64,000 nucleotides of DNA from assembly GCA_964556115.1 (NCBI GenBank), contig CAZKVC010000008.1:62001-126000 (forward strand), in the 5' to 3' direction. Each line of letters starts with the position of its first letter. Position 1 is the first letter of the stretch. This document shows positions 49,476-58,815 of this stretch, piece by piece. The translations under genes and the position numbers were made by a program. Origin of the DNA: Parvularcula sp964556115 (GTDB taxonomy: Bacteria; Pseudomonadota; Alphaproteobacteria; Caulobacterales; Parvularculaceae). A model generated the notes under the pieces. It was not told where the DNA came from. It made no database searches and worked only from the letters and a program-made list of their open reading frames with translations.

Positions 49476-50528
49476 TCACTCCGCAGGCTGGACGACAGGC
49501 TCGAGACGCCGCGCCTGACCCTGACCCTCATGTTGCGCGATCAGGCTGACGATCAGACCTTCCCGAAGGCCACGATCGGCGACCCGCAGGCGTTTGAGAC
49601 CCGTGGCTTCCAGCACCCCTTCCAGGATGGCGCAACCGGGCATGATGAGGTCCGCGCGGCCTTCCCCGATGCAGGGCTGCACGCGCCGGCCATCATAGCC
49701 GAGGCCTTCGAGGCGCCGGGCGAGGGAGCCGACCTCGTTGGCGCTGAGCCAGCTTCCGTCGACTTCCTTGCGGCGGTAGCGGCGCAGCCCCTTCTGCATG
49801 GCAGCGAGACTGGTCGAGGTGCCGGAGGTGCCGATGAGATGGTCACGGCGGCCAAGGGGGTCCAGGCACCCCTGCCCCGCCTGCCGGACACTGTCGGCAA
49901 CCCGCCGCGCGATCAGCCGATAATGCTCTCCGGCGAAGCCGCCCGCACTCAGCCCGTCACTGAGGCGCACCACGCCGAAAGGCAGCGAAGCGACAGCGCA
50001 GATCGTCAGCTGCTGGCGGCGCTTGCCGTCCCGTCCGACCTTGACGAAGCTGAGCTCCGTCGAGCCGCCGCCGATGTCCATGACGACGATCTGGCGGGCC
50101 TTCGCGTCGATCAGGGACGAGGACCCGCGAAGCGCGAGATCGGCCTCCATCTCGGGTCCGATGACCTCGAGGACGAGCCCCGTTTCCTGGCGCACGCGCT
50201 CGATGAAGCTGTTGCTGTTGGACGCTGCCCTCGCTGCTTCGGTCGTCACCGCATGGACGGCGCGGACGTCCCAGCGGGCGATGATCTCGGTGCAGCGCTT
50301 GAGCGCCTCGATCGTCCGCTCCTGCGCCGCATCGGAGAGCCGCCCGGTGGTGGTGAGCCCTTCGCCGAGGCGGACGATCCTGGAGTAGGTATCGACAACG
50401 CTGTAGCCCCCGCGCCGGGCACGGGCGATCATCAGCCGGCAGTTATTGGTTCCCAGATCCAGGGCCGCATAGGTCGGACGGCCCTTGCTGAGGGCGCGTT
50501 CGGCACAATTTGCGGTCGTCCAGGTCAT
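49476..50528 (-). CDS. Exopolyphosphatase / pppGpp phosphohydrolase family protein
   Basis: This 350-residue protein belongs to the Ppx/GppA ASKHA ATPase-fold family. AALDLGTNNCRLMIA is the phosphate-1 motif and VMDIGGGSTELSFV the phosphate-2 motif, with the catalytic Glu in TTEAARAASN. It would hydrolyse polyphosphate or pppGpp. The length matches the short alphaproteobacterial form without the C-terminal HD domain. rlmE follows 3 bp downstream. Confidence 0.9.
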   Translation of the reverse strand: MTWTTANCAERALSKGRPTYAALDLGTNNCRLMIARARRGGYSVVDTYSRIVRLGEGLTTTGRLSDAAQERTIEALKRCTEIIARWDVRAVHAVTTEAARAASNSNSFIERVRQETGLVLEVIGPEMEADLALRGSSSLIDAKARQIVVMDIGGGSTELSFVKVGRDGKRRQQLTICAVASLPFGVVRLSDGLSAGGFAGEHYRLIARRVADSVRQAGQGCLDPLGRRDHLIGTSGTSTSLAAMQKGLRRYRRKEVDGSWLSANEVGSLARRLEGLGYDGRRVQPCIGEGRADLIMPGCAILEGVLEATGLKRLRVADRGLREGLIVSLIAQHEGQGQARRLEPVVQPAE

Positions 50529-50593
50529 TTGGGTGCGAATGTCTCAACTCGGGGCTTGCGGACAAACAGGCAGTCGCGGCAAAGGGCCTCGCT

Positions 50594-51055
50594 ATGAAGC
50601 TCGACCAGATCGACCGTAACATCCTGTACCATCTGCAGCACAATGCGCGTATTACGAACGCAGAGCTAGCGGAAAAGGTCGGCCTGTCGCCGACCCCTTG
50701 TCTGCGCCGCCTTCGCCGGCTGGAGACCGAGGGCATCGTCAAAGGCTACAGGACCGAGGTGAACCGCGAGGCGGTTGGCCTGCCGGTGACCGTCATCATT
50801 CTCGTCAAACTCGAGAAGGAAGACGAAGGCAGTCTGCGTGAATTCGAGGAGACCGTGAAGGCGCGCCCGGAAATCATGGAGTGCCTCCTGGTGACGGGCA
50901 AGTTCGACTACTACCTGAAGGCGGTGCTGCCGACCCTCGGCAGCTACGAGGCTTTCCTGTCGGACAGCCTGCTGCGCACCGAGAACGTCGCCACCATCGA
51001 GTCGAGTTTCATGCTGCGTGAGGTTTCAAAGCGCGCCAGCCTGCCGACACTCTGA
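50594..51055 (+). CDS. Lrp/AsnC family transcriptional regulator
   Basis: This 153-residue protein has an N-terminal winged helix-turn-helix (KLDQIDRNILYHLQHNARIT, then VGLSPTPCLRRLRRLE) and a C-terminal RAM ligand-binding domain with MECLLVTGKFDYYLKA. It is probably an amino-acid-sensing regulator. It is divergent from ppx. The acetyltransferase downstream has an inverted repeat in front of it that could be its operator. Confidence 0.92.
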   Translation: MKLDQIDRNILYHLQHNARITNAELAEKVGLSPTPCLRRLRRLETEGIVKGYRTEVNREAVGLPVTVIILVKLEKEDEGSLREFEETVKARPEIMECLLVTGKFDYYLKAVLPTLGSYEAFLSDSLLRTENVATIESSFMLREVSKRASLPTL

Positions 51056-51108
51056 ATGATCGACGCGCCACGCGCGAACCAGGGGAGGATGCCGTGAACA
51101 GGTCCGCC

Positions 51109-51132
51109 ATCTGAAAAACCAACCATTCAGAT
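51109..51132. promoter_or_regulatory. Perfect 7-bp inverted repeat upstream of the acetyltransferase
   Basis: ATCTGAA and TTCAGAT are separated by 10 bp, 19 bp before the start codon. It has the size of a dimeric regulator site and could be bound by the Lrp-type protein encoded just upstream. Confidence 0.45.
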
Positions 51133-51151
51133 CGCTATCCAAGGACTGCTC

Positions 51152-51826
51152 ATGCCCTCCGCTACCCCCAACCGCTTTCCGGCGCCTCAGACGGCGCATC
51201 CCATCGCCCTGCCCGACGGCTCGGCCTATAAGGGCACCGTCTTCCTGAATGCCGTGATCGACCATCCGCGATGGTCGATCGGCGACTACAGCTATGCCGC
51301 CGCCTTCGAGCCCCCGCAGGACTGGGCCAGCCGCCTGGCGCCCTACCTCTTCGAGCAGTCGGCCGAACGGTTGGTGATCGGCCGCTTCTGCCAGATCGCC
51401 GATGGTGTCCGGTTCATCACCGCTTCGGCCAACCACCGCTATGACGGGTTCAGCAGCTACCCCTTCGCGATCTTCGATGGCGGAAGCATGGCCGACGGCC
51501 GGCCTTCGCTGCCGCCTGGTCCCTTCCCCGATACGGTGATCGGCCATGATGTCTGGATCGGCCAAGGCGCCACCATCCTGCCCGGCGCGCGGATCGGCCA
51601 CGGCGTCATTATCGGTGCAGGCGCCGTGGTCGGCGGTTCGGTCCCCGACTACGCCGTCGTCCGCGGAAACCCCGGGCGTGTGGCCCGAATGCGGTTCGAC
51701 GACCGAACGATCGGTCGCCTTCTTGATCTTGCCTGGTGGGATTGGCCGATCGATCGGATCATGGCCCATGAAACGGCGATCTGCGGCGCGGATCCCGCTG
51801 CGCTGGAGGCCGCAGCCGAAGGCTGA
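51152..51826 (+). CDS. CatB-type O-acetyltransferase (left-handed beta-helix)
   Basis: This 224-residue protein is a hexapeptide-repeat acetyltransferase of the xenobiotic (CatB/VatD) type. LVIGRFCQIADGVRFITASA, the catalytic histidine in ANHRYDGFSSYPF, and the repeats TVIGHDVWIGQGATILPGAR and VIIGAGAVVGGSV are clear. The C-terminal WWDWPIDRI helix is also typical. CatB relatives acetylate chloramphenicol or virginiamycin, but most chromosomal ones have unknown substrates, so resistance should not be assumed. Confidence 0.88.
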   Translation: MPSATPNRFPAPQTAHPIALPDGSAYKGTVFLNAVIDHPRWSIGDYSYAAAFEPPQDWASRLAPYLFEQSAERLVIGRFCQIADGVRFITASANHRYDGFSSYPFAIFDGGSMADGRPSLPPGPFPDTVIGHDVWIGQGATILPGARIGHGVIIGAGAVVGGSVPDYAVVRGNPGRVARMRFDDRTIGRLLDLAWWDWPIDRIMAHETAICGADPAALEAAAEG

Positions 51827-51833
51827 GGGCCGG

Positions 51834-52721
51834 TCAGCTCGTCCGACCGGCCTGCCAGTCAAGAAGCGCTTCGAGCACGTCCGCACGCTCGCCCAGGGGG
51901 GCCAGCGCGGCGCGGGCTTCGTCATTGACGGCGGCCAGCTTGGCGCGGGCACCGTCGACGCCATGAAGACCGACGAAGGTCGCCTTGCCCTGGTCCTCAT
52001 CGCGGCCCGCCGGCTTGCCGATGGCGGCCGCATCGGCTGTCACATCGAGAAGGTCGTCGGCGATCTGGAAGGCCAGGCCGAGCTTCCTCGCATAGGTGGT
52101 GAGGGCCGAGGTTTCCGCCTCGCCCGCCCCGCCGACGATACAGCCCATCCGCGCTGCGCATTCGATCAGCGCCCCGGTTTTGCGGGCCTGAAGCGAGGCG
52201 ATCTCCCGTTCGGTTTCGCCAGCCGGGTAGAGGTCCATCATCTGGCCGCCGACCATGCCTTCCATGCCGGAAGCCTCGGCGAGAACCCGGCAGAGCGGCG
52301 CCGCGGTCTCGTCCGGGTAGCGGCAGAGAACGAGGAAAGCCTCGGTCAGGAGGGCATCGCCGACCAGGATCGCGATCGCCTCGTCATAGGCCTTGTGCAC
52401 CGACGGTTTGCCGCGGCGCAGATCCGCATCGTCCATAGCGGGCAGATCGTCATGAACGAGGCTGTAGGAATGGATCATCTCGAGCGCGACCGCAGCGTTC
52501 ATCGCGTGATCTTCAGTTGCACCAAAGATGGCTGCACACTCAAGAACAAGGAAGGGTCGCATCCGCTTTCCGCCGGCCGTAAGACCATAGGACATGGCAT
52601 CCTGAAGACGAGCGATCGCCTTTTCTTCGTGGCGAGGTTGTAATGCTGCGATCAGCTCTCTTTCAACGGCCTCGGCACGGTTCTTCAATCTTTGCGTGAT
52701 ATCGACTTTGTTTGACGTCAT
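51834..52721 (-). CDS. ispA: Polyprenyl synthetase, probable (2E,6E)-farnesyl diphosphate synthase
   Basis: This 295-residue protein is an all-helical trans-prenyltransferase. The first Asp-rich motif is in HDDLPAMDDADLRRG, with the two-residue insertion of type II FPP synthases, and the second is FQIADDLLDV. The length and motif type favour FPP (C15) rather than longer products. It would use IPP and DMAPP from the MEP pathway (ispG in this window). It is divergent from tamA, 67 bp apart. Confidence 0.92.
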   Translation of the reverse strand: MTSNKVDITQRLKNRAEAVERELIAALQPRHEEKAIARLQDAMSYGLTAGGKRMRPFLVLECAAIFGATEDHAMNAAVALEMIHSYSLVHDDLPAMDDADLRRGKPSVHKAYDEAIAILVGDALLTEAFLVLCRYPDETAAPLCRVLAEASGMEGMVGGQMMDLYPAGETEREIASLQARKTGALIECAARMGCIVGGAGEAETSALTTYARKLGLAFQIADDLLDVTADAAAIGKPAGRDEDQGKATFVGLHGVDGARAKLAAVNDEARAALAPLGERADVLEALLDWQAGRTS

Positions 52722-52788
52722 AGGTTTGACCCCAGGTTGGATCGGTGGGAACTGGCTGCGGTCCGATGGCGTTCTGTTCAGGAGTTCC

Positions 52789-54630
52789 ATGATTTTGTAC
52801 CGGTTGCTCCTGGCCCTGTCTGCCGCCGCTTTGATGGCCGTGTCCGTCGCGTCCGCGCAAGGGAATCTTGCCGTCAGCGTGGATATAGAGGGCGTCGACC
52901 GGGAGCTGCGGCGCGAGCTGCGCAAAAGCTCGGCGCTGGCGCGCAATTCCAAGGATTTCTCCGCCCTCGCCCCGATCCGAAGAGCGGCCAACACCGACGC
53001 CGAAGCGTTCCTCGCTGCACTTCAGAGCAAAGGTTTCTATGCCGCCCGGGTCGAGCCCCAGCTGATGCGCGACAACAACGATGTCACGGTCACCTTCACG
53101 ATCGACCGCGGCCCGCGCTTCGACATCACCGACTACGAGATCGTCTATGTCGATGAGCGCGAGGAGCCGCGTCCGCAGAACTTTGCCGAAGCCGACCTGG
53201 AGGCCGAGGGCGCGCCGACCGGCGAAGCGCTTCAGGAGCTCGAAGCGGGACTTCTCGAGAGGCTCTGGAACCGCGGCTATCTCGGTGCCGAGGTCACGAA
53301 CCGCGCAGTCCTGTCCGACTTCTCCCAAGGCACCGCCACCGCACGCTTCGAGGTGCGCACGGGCGCCGAGGCGCATTACGGCCAGATCACTGTCGAAGGA
53401 CTGGACAGGACCGACCCCGATTATATCCGGATGATGCGGCCCTTCGAGACCGGCGACCTCGCCCAGCGCGAGGATCTCGACGAATACCGTGAGCGGTTGA
53501 TCGAAACTTCCCTCTTCAGCGAGGTGGAGGTCCTGCCCTCCCTTCCTGCCGAGGACGGGACCACCGACATCCTCGTGCGCCTCAATGAGCGTAAGCGGCG
53601 GACCCTCGGCGGCGGCGTTGCCTATTCGACCGATATCGGTCCGGGCGTGAATGCTTTCTGGGAGAACCGGAACCTCCTGCGCCGCGGCGAGACCCTTCGC
53701 ATCTCGGCCATCGCGTCCGAGCCGCTGCAGGAGCTTGGCGCCAATTTCCGGAAGTGGCGGCCGCAGCTTCCCGGCTACTACACCCTTTCCACAATCGCCC
53801 GGAACGAGGACACGGACGCTTTCAACGCCCAGACTTTCGAGGTCGGCGGAGCGATTGCGAAACTCTGGTTCGACCGGAACCTGACGACCGAAGGCGGGCT
53901 TCGGTACCAATATTCGGACATTGAAAGCTTCGACAGCCTCGGGGAGGACCGTGACCGGGACGCCCGTATTCAGGATGTCCTCTTCCGGGCTGTCAGCATC
54001 CCTCTCACCGTTTTCTGGAACAGCCAGGTCGCGCCGCTGGACCCCCAGCGGGGCTTTCTCGCCGGGGTGACAGTGACCCCTTTCTTCGGAACCGAAGATT
54101 TCACCCGGATCGAAGGCACCTACACCGACCGCGTCTTCTGGGGCGAAGACGATGGCGGCACGCTTGCCGGGCGCATCATGCTCGGCGCGATCTACGGCGC
54201 GGACCGGGGGCAGATCCCTGCAACCGAACGTTTCTATGCGGGCGGCGGCGGGTCGATCCGCGGCTATGCCTTCCAGGAAGCGAGCCCGGTCGATCCCCGC
54301 ACCGGCGACATTCTCGGCGGCGCGTCGGTGGCCGAGTTCAACTTCGAGCTGCGCCAGCACGTCACCCGGTCCATCGAGCTGGCCGGTTTCGTCGATTTCG
54401 GCAGTTCCTTCGAAGCCAACACGCCGGATTTCGACAATGTCCTCGTCGGCGCAGGTCTCGGCATCCGCTATCACACACCGATCGGGCCCCTGCGCCTCGA
54501 CGTGGCCATGCCGCTCGACCGGCGCGAGGTCTTCATTCCCGATACCGACCGGGATGACGACCTCGAACCCGACCGCGTTTTCCAGGACACGGCCTTCCAG
54601 ATCTATATCGCCCTGGGGCAGCCGTTCTGA
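52789..54630 (+). CDS. tamA: TamA-like outer-membrane assembly protein
   Basis: This 613-residue protein has a signal peptide (ILYRLLLALSAAALMAVSV, cleavage near ASAQ), three POTRA domains and a BamA-type 16-strand barrel. The barrel carries the lid motif GGGGSIRGYAF near residue 486 and ends with F (QIYIALGQPF), the usual beta-signal. With TamB it forms the TAM complex linking inner and outer membranes. The start follows CAGGAG. tamB overlaps its stop by one base. Confidence 0.94.
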   Translation: MILYRLLLALSAAALMAVSVASAQGNLAVSVDIEGVDRELRRELRKSSALARNSKDFSALAPIRRAANTDAEAFLAALQSKGFYAARVEPQLMRDNNDVTVTFTIDRGPRFDITDYEIVYVDEREEPRPQNFAEADLEAEGAPTGEALQELEAGLLERLWNRGYLGAEVTNRAVLSDFSQGTATARFEVRTGAEAHYGQITVEGLDRTDPDYIRMMRPFETGDLAQREDLDEYRERLIETSLFSEVEVLPSLPAEDGTTDILVRLNERKRRTLGGGVAYSTDIGPGVNAFWENRNLLRRGETLRISAIASEPLQELGANFRKWRPQLPGYYTLSTIARNEDTDAFNAQTFEVGGAIAKLWFDRNLTTEGGLRYQYSDIESFDSLGEDRDRDARIQDVLFRAVSIPLTVFWNSQVAPLDPQRGFLAGVTVTPFFGTEDFTRIEGTYTDRVFWGEDDGGTLAGRIMLGAIYGADRGQIPATERFYAGGGGSIRGYAFQEASPVDPRTGDILGGASVAEFNFELRQHVTRSIELAGFVDFGSSFEANTPDFDNVLVGAGLGIRYHTPIGPLRLDVAMPLDRREVFIPDTDRDDDLEPDRVFQDTAFQIYIALGQPF

Positions 54631-57600
54631 TGCGCCGTGCTCTTTCCATTACCGGCTGGGTCGTTCTCGGCTTTCTTCTCACGCTCATCGTGACGCTGGT
54701 CCTGCTGACCCAGACGACTCTAGGCACGAAGCTCGTCGACCGCTTCGGCAAGCCGGTCATTCAGGACATCGTCGAGCAGCAGCTCGGCTCGACCATCGAC
54801 TGGGACGTGCTGACGGGCAAGCTCGGCAGCACGCTGGTGATCCGTGACCTCGAGCTTTCGCAGGATGGAGAAGTCTGGGCCGAGGCCGAGCACCTGACCC
54901 TCGAATGGAAAGCGCTCGATCTTCTGTCCGGCGAGATTGACATCACCCAGATCGTCCTCGCCGACGGCGCCTTCTACCGCGTACCCGATATTCCCGAAAA
55001 GGAAGAGCAGCCGCAGGAAGAAAGCGGCCTGCCCAATCTTCCCGACATCCGTCTCGACAACCTGACGATCAGCGATTTTGTGCTCAGCGAAGAGGTTGTC
55101 GGTGACCGCTACACCCTCTCCCTGCAGGGCAGCGGCGTCTATCTCGACCCGCGCCTGACAGTGAACCTGCAGGCGCGCACGGCCGAAAGAACGGACGAGG
55201 TCCTTGTCGATTTGAGGTTCAATGATGGGGTGGTCGATGTGGATCTCTCCGTCCTGAGCGACGAGGGCGGGGTCCTTTCCGGACTTATTTCCGCGGAAGG
55301 CAGCACCGAGATGCGGGCCCGGGCGCAGGGGCCCCTCGAAAACCTCGAAGCCCGCCTCGCCGCCCGCGCAGGGCATTACGGCGAAGTGACCGGCACGATC
55401 GGCGGCTCCATCGACGAGACCGACCGGGTCACCGTCGATCTCTCCTACCTTCCCGGCCCGTTCCTTCCCGAAGACGCGCAGGCGGCCTTGGGCGAGGAAG
55501 TTATTCTGCGCGCCAATCTCCAACGCGACGGCGACGGAGGTAAGGCACTGATCGACGAGCTGACCGGCGCTTTCGGCAGCATCGCTGGGGCGGTTGAGGC
55601 GAGCTGGGGCGAAACCCTCTCCGCCGAGGCTGAGCTCGCTGGCCGTATCGAAGGCGCAGCCCTCGAACCTTATGGCGCGGAAAGCTTCAGCGGCGCGTTC
55701 GGCCTGACGGCGGAAGGCCGCGAGACCGAAAACGGCTACGCTTTCTCTGGCGAGCTGAGCGCAGGAACGCTCAAGGCCGCCGTCGCCGATGGACAGTCCA
55801 CCGATGAGGTTCCTTTCAGCGGCGAGGTCGATCTGGCGCTGAAGGGCTACGAACTCGGCGATGAGCGCATCGACCTCCTCCTCGCCGAAGGGGTCACGCT
55901 GAGCGCCGACGCCCGCTATTCGACCGACGGACGGGTCCGGGCGAGCGATCTCGACGCGACCCTCGGCACGACGACGGGCCGTCGCCTGCGGTTGACCGGT
56001 GAGGTTGCGGCAGGGCTTGAAGACGAGGACCTCAACGCCTCGGTCCGCATGGTAGCGGGACCGCAGCTTGTCGGCCTCTTCGCCGAAGGCCTGGAGCTTG
56101 GCGGAGCGGTGACACTCGTCGCCGATGCCGAAGGCAGCTTCGATAGCTTCTCTGCTGAAGGACAGGCTGACCTCCCTTCGGGCAGCATCGACGGGCAGGC
56201 GTTTCCGGCAGGACGCCTGGTCGCCGACCTCTCCGGCCTACCGGCGAAGCCTTCCGGCTCGGTCAGGCTCGTCTCGCAGGACGGCAGCTATGACGGCCAG
56301 GCCGCCTTCGTCTGGGAAAACGACACCATCAGGGTCCCCCGCCTCGATCTCGAAGCGGGCGGGCTCTCGGTCGAAGGCAGCGGCCGCTACGACACCGCCG
56401 CACGGGCGGGGCAGGCCCAGCTGCGCCTTGACGCGGAGGACGGGACCACACTCATCACCGGCCAGACCCTTGGCGGCAGCCTTTCGATCGACGCCGAGGT
56501 CGAGCCTGATCTCGGACCCGTCAACCTCTCGCTCACCAGCGAAGGTCTTTCCTTCGAAGGCCAGACCATCGGCAGCCTGAAGCTCAACGCCCAGGGCCCG
56601 CGCGAGGCAATCAGCTATGACCTGACGGGCCGGGACATCTCGGCAGGTGATCTCTTCTTCAAGGAGCTCAGGAGTACCGGCGCTATCGACCTCGCCGAAA
56701 CGCCCGAAGCGGCCATCGACAGCCTCGTCCTCTCCCTGCCCGGCGACGAGGACGACGTGGTGCGGTTGAGGGAGCCGACGCGGATCAGCTGGTCGGACGG
56801 CATAGAGCTGGCGCCGACCGAGATCGAGTATCTCGGCGACGGCGTGCTGACCGCCGAAGCGTCCTTCGCCAATGACCGCTGGCAGGCCGATCTGTCCGGT
56901 CGGGACATTCCCCTGCCCAAGGCCGAGGGCCTCGGTGACTTCGATTTGACCATCGACACCGAGCGCGCCGAGGTCGGGCGCCTCGATCTCACTATTGAAT
57001 CGGCTGTCGAGGACCAGAACTACAGCATCGACACCGATGCGGTCTGGGACGGGCAGACCGTGCGCTCCGAAAGCCGCGTGGTTCGCGGCGACGGAGAGGA
57101 ACTCGGCACTGTCAACGCCTCCATTCCGGCAACCCTCACCCGCTCCGAAGGCCTGAGCATCGACTTCCCCGAGGAAGGTCTCGACGTGCAGCTGGACTAT
57201 TCGGACCGCATCGGGCCTCTTTACGCCTTTCTTCCGATCGACGGCCAGCCGGTCACCGGCGTTCTGGATGCACAGATCTCGATCACCGGATCGACCAGGG
57301 CGCCGATCACCGAGGGCACGATCCGCCTGACCGATGGCCGCTTCGAGGAGCGCGACATCGGCATCACGCTGACCGAGCTGAACGGTGCGATCACCTTCGA
57401 TGCGGGACCGGACGGCACCCGGGGAGAGGTGAACATAACCGGATCGGGTGCGTCAGGCCGCGACGAGGCCGTGCGGCTCTACGGCACCCTCGCCACGACG
57501 GGGGACCAGTCGAGCATCGACCTCAATCTCGATCTTGATCGCGCCCAACTCGCACGGGGCGCGGAACTCGAGCTGAGGGTCACGAGCGAACTCGACCTGC

Positions 57601-58499
57601 AAGGTTCCTTCGAGGAAGTGACCCTATCCGGCCCGATCAGGCTCGACGAACTCGATATCGCCATTCCGGACACCGGCGGCGGGTCCGACGCGCCGAGCTA
57701 CGCTCCGGTCAACGTCGTCAGGGTCGACGGACCGGCGCGGGAGCGCGCGGGCGAAGTCGATGCGCCGGACGAAAGCCCGATCACGGTCAATCTCGACCTT
57801 TCAGTGCGGGCCGGCAACGGCATCTTCATCCGTGGGCGCGGCCTGACTTCCGAATGGAACGCCGACCTGCGGGTCACCGGCACGACCGATGATCCGCGCA
57901 TTGCGGGCACGATCGGCCTTGAGCAGGGCGAGCTCAACCTGGCCGGGCGCAGCTTCGAGCTGACCGAAGGGCAGATCGGCTTCCAGCGTTCCAGCGGCCT
58001 GAACCCGGTGATCGACCTTCAGGCGCAGACCACCGTGGGCAGCGGCGCCGACGAGGTAACGGCAATCATCAATGTCGAAGGCGAAGCCGACGATCCGAAC
58101 ATTTCCTTCGGTTCCAACCCTGCGCTTCCCGAGGAGGACGTCCTCGCCATCATCCTCTTCGGCCGTCCGGCGACGGATCTCGGCGCGGCGGAAGCCCTGC
58201 AGCTTGCTCAAGCTGCGGCGACCGTCACCGGGACGGCAGGTTTCGGGGGCGCAGGCGGTATCGGCGGCTCGTTGCGGTCGGGGTTGGGTCTCGACAGGCT
58301 CAGTATCGACCCATCGACCCGCTCGGTGACGGTCGGCAAATACATCTCCGAAGACGTCTATGTCTCCGCCCGGCCAAGTATCGGTGATACGGGTACCGTG
58401 ATCAGCGTGGTCTATGAGATCTCGCGTTTCTTCAACCTGGAAACGATCCTCTCACCTGACCGCCAGACCCTGGGCGCAAACTACAAGCGCGACTATTAG
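54630..58499 (+). CDS. tamB: TamB-like translocation and assembly module protein
   Basis: This 1289-residue protein is TamB (DUF490/AsmA-like). An N-terminal membrane helix (ALSITGWVVLGFLLTLIVTL) is followed by a very long repetitive beta-rich region forming a lipid-conducting groove. The C-terminal TamB domain includes NPALPEEDVLAIILFGR and the ending NYKRDY. It spans the periplasm and works with TamA; recent work links such proteins to phospholipid transport. A membrane-protein gene on the other strand overlaps its last 68 bp. Confidence 0.94.
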   Translation: MRRALSITGWVVLGFLLTLIVTLVLLTQTTLGTKLVDRFGKPVIQDIVEQQLGSTIDWDVLTGKLGSTLVIRDLELSQDGEVWAEAEHLTLEWKALDLLSGEIDITQIVLADGAFYRVPDIPEKEEQPQEESGLPNLPDIRLDNLTISDFVLSEEVVGDRYTLSLQGSGVYLDPRLTVNLQARTAERTDEVLVDLRFNDGVVDVDLSVLSDEGGVLSGLISAEGSTEMRARAQGPLENLEARLAARAGHYGEVTGTIGGSIDETDRVTVDLSYLPGPFLPEDAQAALGEEVILRANLQRDGDGGKALIDELTGAFGSIAGAVEASWGETLSAEAELAGRIEGAALEPYGAESFSGAFGLTAEGRETENGYAFSGELSAGTLKAAVADGQSTDEVPFSGEVDLALKGYELGDERIDLLLAEGVTLSADARYSTDGRVRASDLDATLGTTTGRRLRLTGEVAAGLEDEDLNASVRMVAGPQLVGLFAEGLELGGAVTLVADAEGSFDSFSAEGQADLPSGSIDGQAFPAGRLVADLSGLPAKPSGSVRLVSQDGSYDGQAAFVWENDTIRVPRLDLEAGGLSVEGSGRYDTAARAGQAQLRLDAEDGTTLITGQTLGGSLSIDAEVEPDLGPVNLSLTSEGLSFEGQTIGSLKLNAQGPREAISYDLTGRDISAGDLFFKELRSTGAIDLAETPEAAIDSLVLSLPGDEDDVVRLREPTRISWSDGIELAPTEIEYLGDGVLTAEASFANDRWQADLSGRDIPLPKAEGLGDFDLTIDTERAEVGRLDLTIESAVEDQNYSIDTDAVWDGQTVRSESRVVRGDGEELGTVNASIPATLTRSEGLSIDFPEEGLDVQLDYSDRIGPLYAFLPIDGQPVTGVLDAQISITGSTRAPITEGTIRLTDGRFEERDIGITLTELNGAITFDAGPDGTRGEVNITGSGASGRDEAVRLYGTLATTGDQSSIDLNLDLDRAQLARGAELELRVTSELDLQGSFEEVTLSGPIRLDELDIAIPDTGGGSDAPSYAPVNVVRVDGPARERAGEVDAPDESPITVNLDLSVRAGNGIFIRGRGLTSEWNADLRVTGTTDDPRIAGTIGLEQGELNLAGRSFELTEGQIGFQRSSGLNPVIDLQAQTTVGSGADEVTAIINVEGEADDPNISFGSNPALPEEDVLAIILFGRPATDLGAAEALQLAQAAATVTGTAGFGGAGGIGGSLRSGLGLDRLSIDPSTRSVTVGKYISEDVYVSARPSIGDTGTVISVVYEISRFFNLETILSPDRQTLGANYKRDY

Positions 58500-58815
58500 A
58501 ACGCCTGCGAGACGCCTTGACGATCGCGAACACACCGTAAGCCAGGGCCGGAATGCCCGCGACGAAAAACCAGAGGATCGGCAGCATGGCAAAGCCTCCG
58601 ATCAGCGAGATCTCGGCGAGATAGGCCAGGAAGCCGAAGGCATCACCGCGTTCGCAGGTGATCCCCGAGCCCATGGCGCCTCGGCACCCGCCCAAGTCGT
58701 AAAGGCCGAGGGCGAGGATGAAGAAACAGGCGAACACCGCCAGCGGGCCGAATGCGATCGAAAAGGCGAGAAAAAGCCGCCCCGCCAGGGACGACTTCAT
58801 GGACTGGGTCTTCAT
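58432..58815 (-). CDS. Small integral membrane protein overlapping tamB
   Basis: This 127-residue protein has two to three hydrophobic helices (about LFLAFSIAFGPLAVFACFF and MLPILWFFVAGIPALAYGVF) with a loop holding CRGAMGSGITC, probably a disulfide on the outside. The last ~22 residues are read antisense to the end of tamB. The ATG overlaps the HNH stop (ATGA), which supports the gene. No family is recognised. Confidence 0.6.
   Translation of the reverse strand: MKTQSMKSSLAGRLFLAFSIAFGPLAVFACFFILALGLYDLGGCRGAMGSGITCERGDAFGFLAYLAEISLIGGFAMLPILWFFVAGIPALAYGVFAIVKASRRRSNSRACSLRPGSGGQVRGSFPG

Noticed and set aside
51152..51826. Chloramphenicol or streptogramin resistance gene
   Set aside because: CatB-fold acetyltransferases are widespread with unknown substrates; nothing in the context supports antibiotic resistance.
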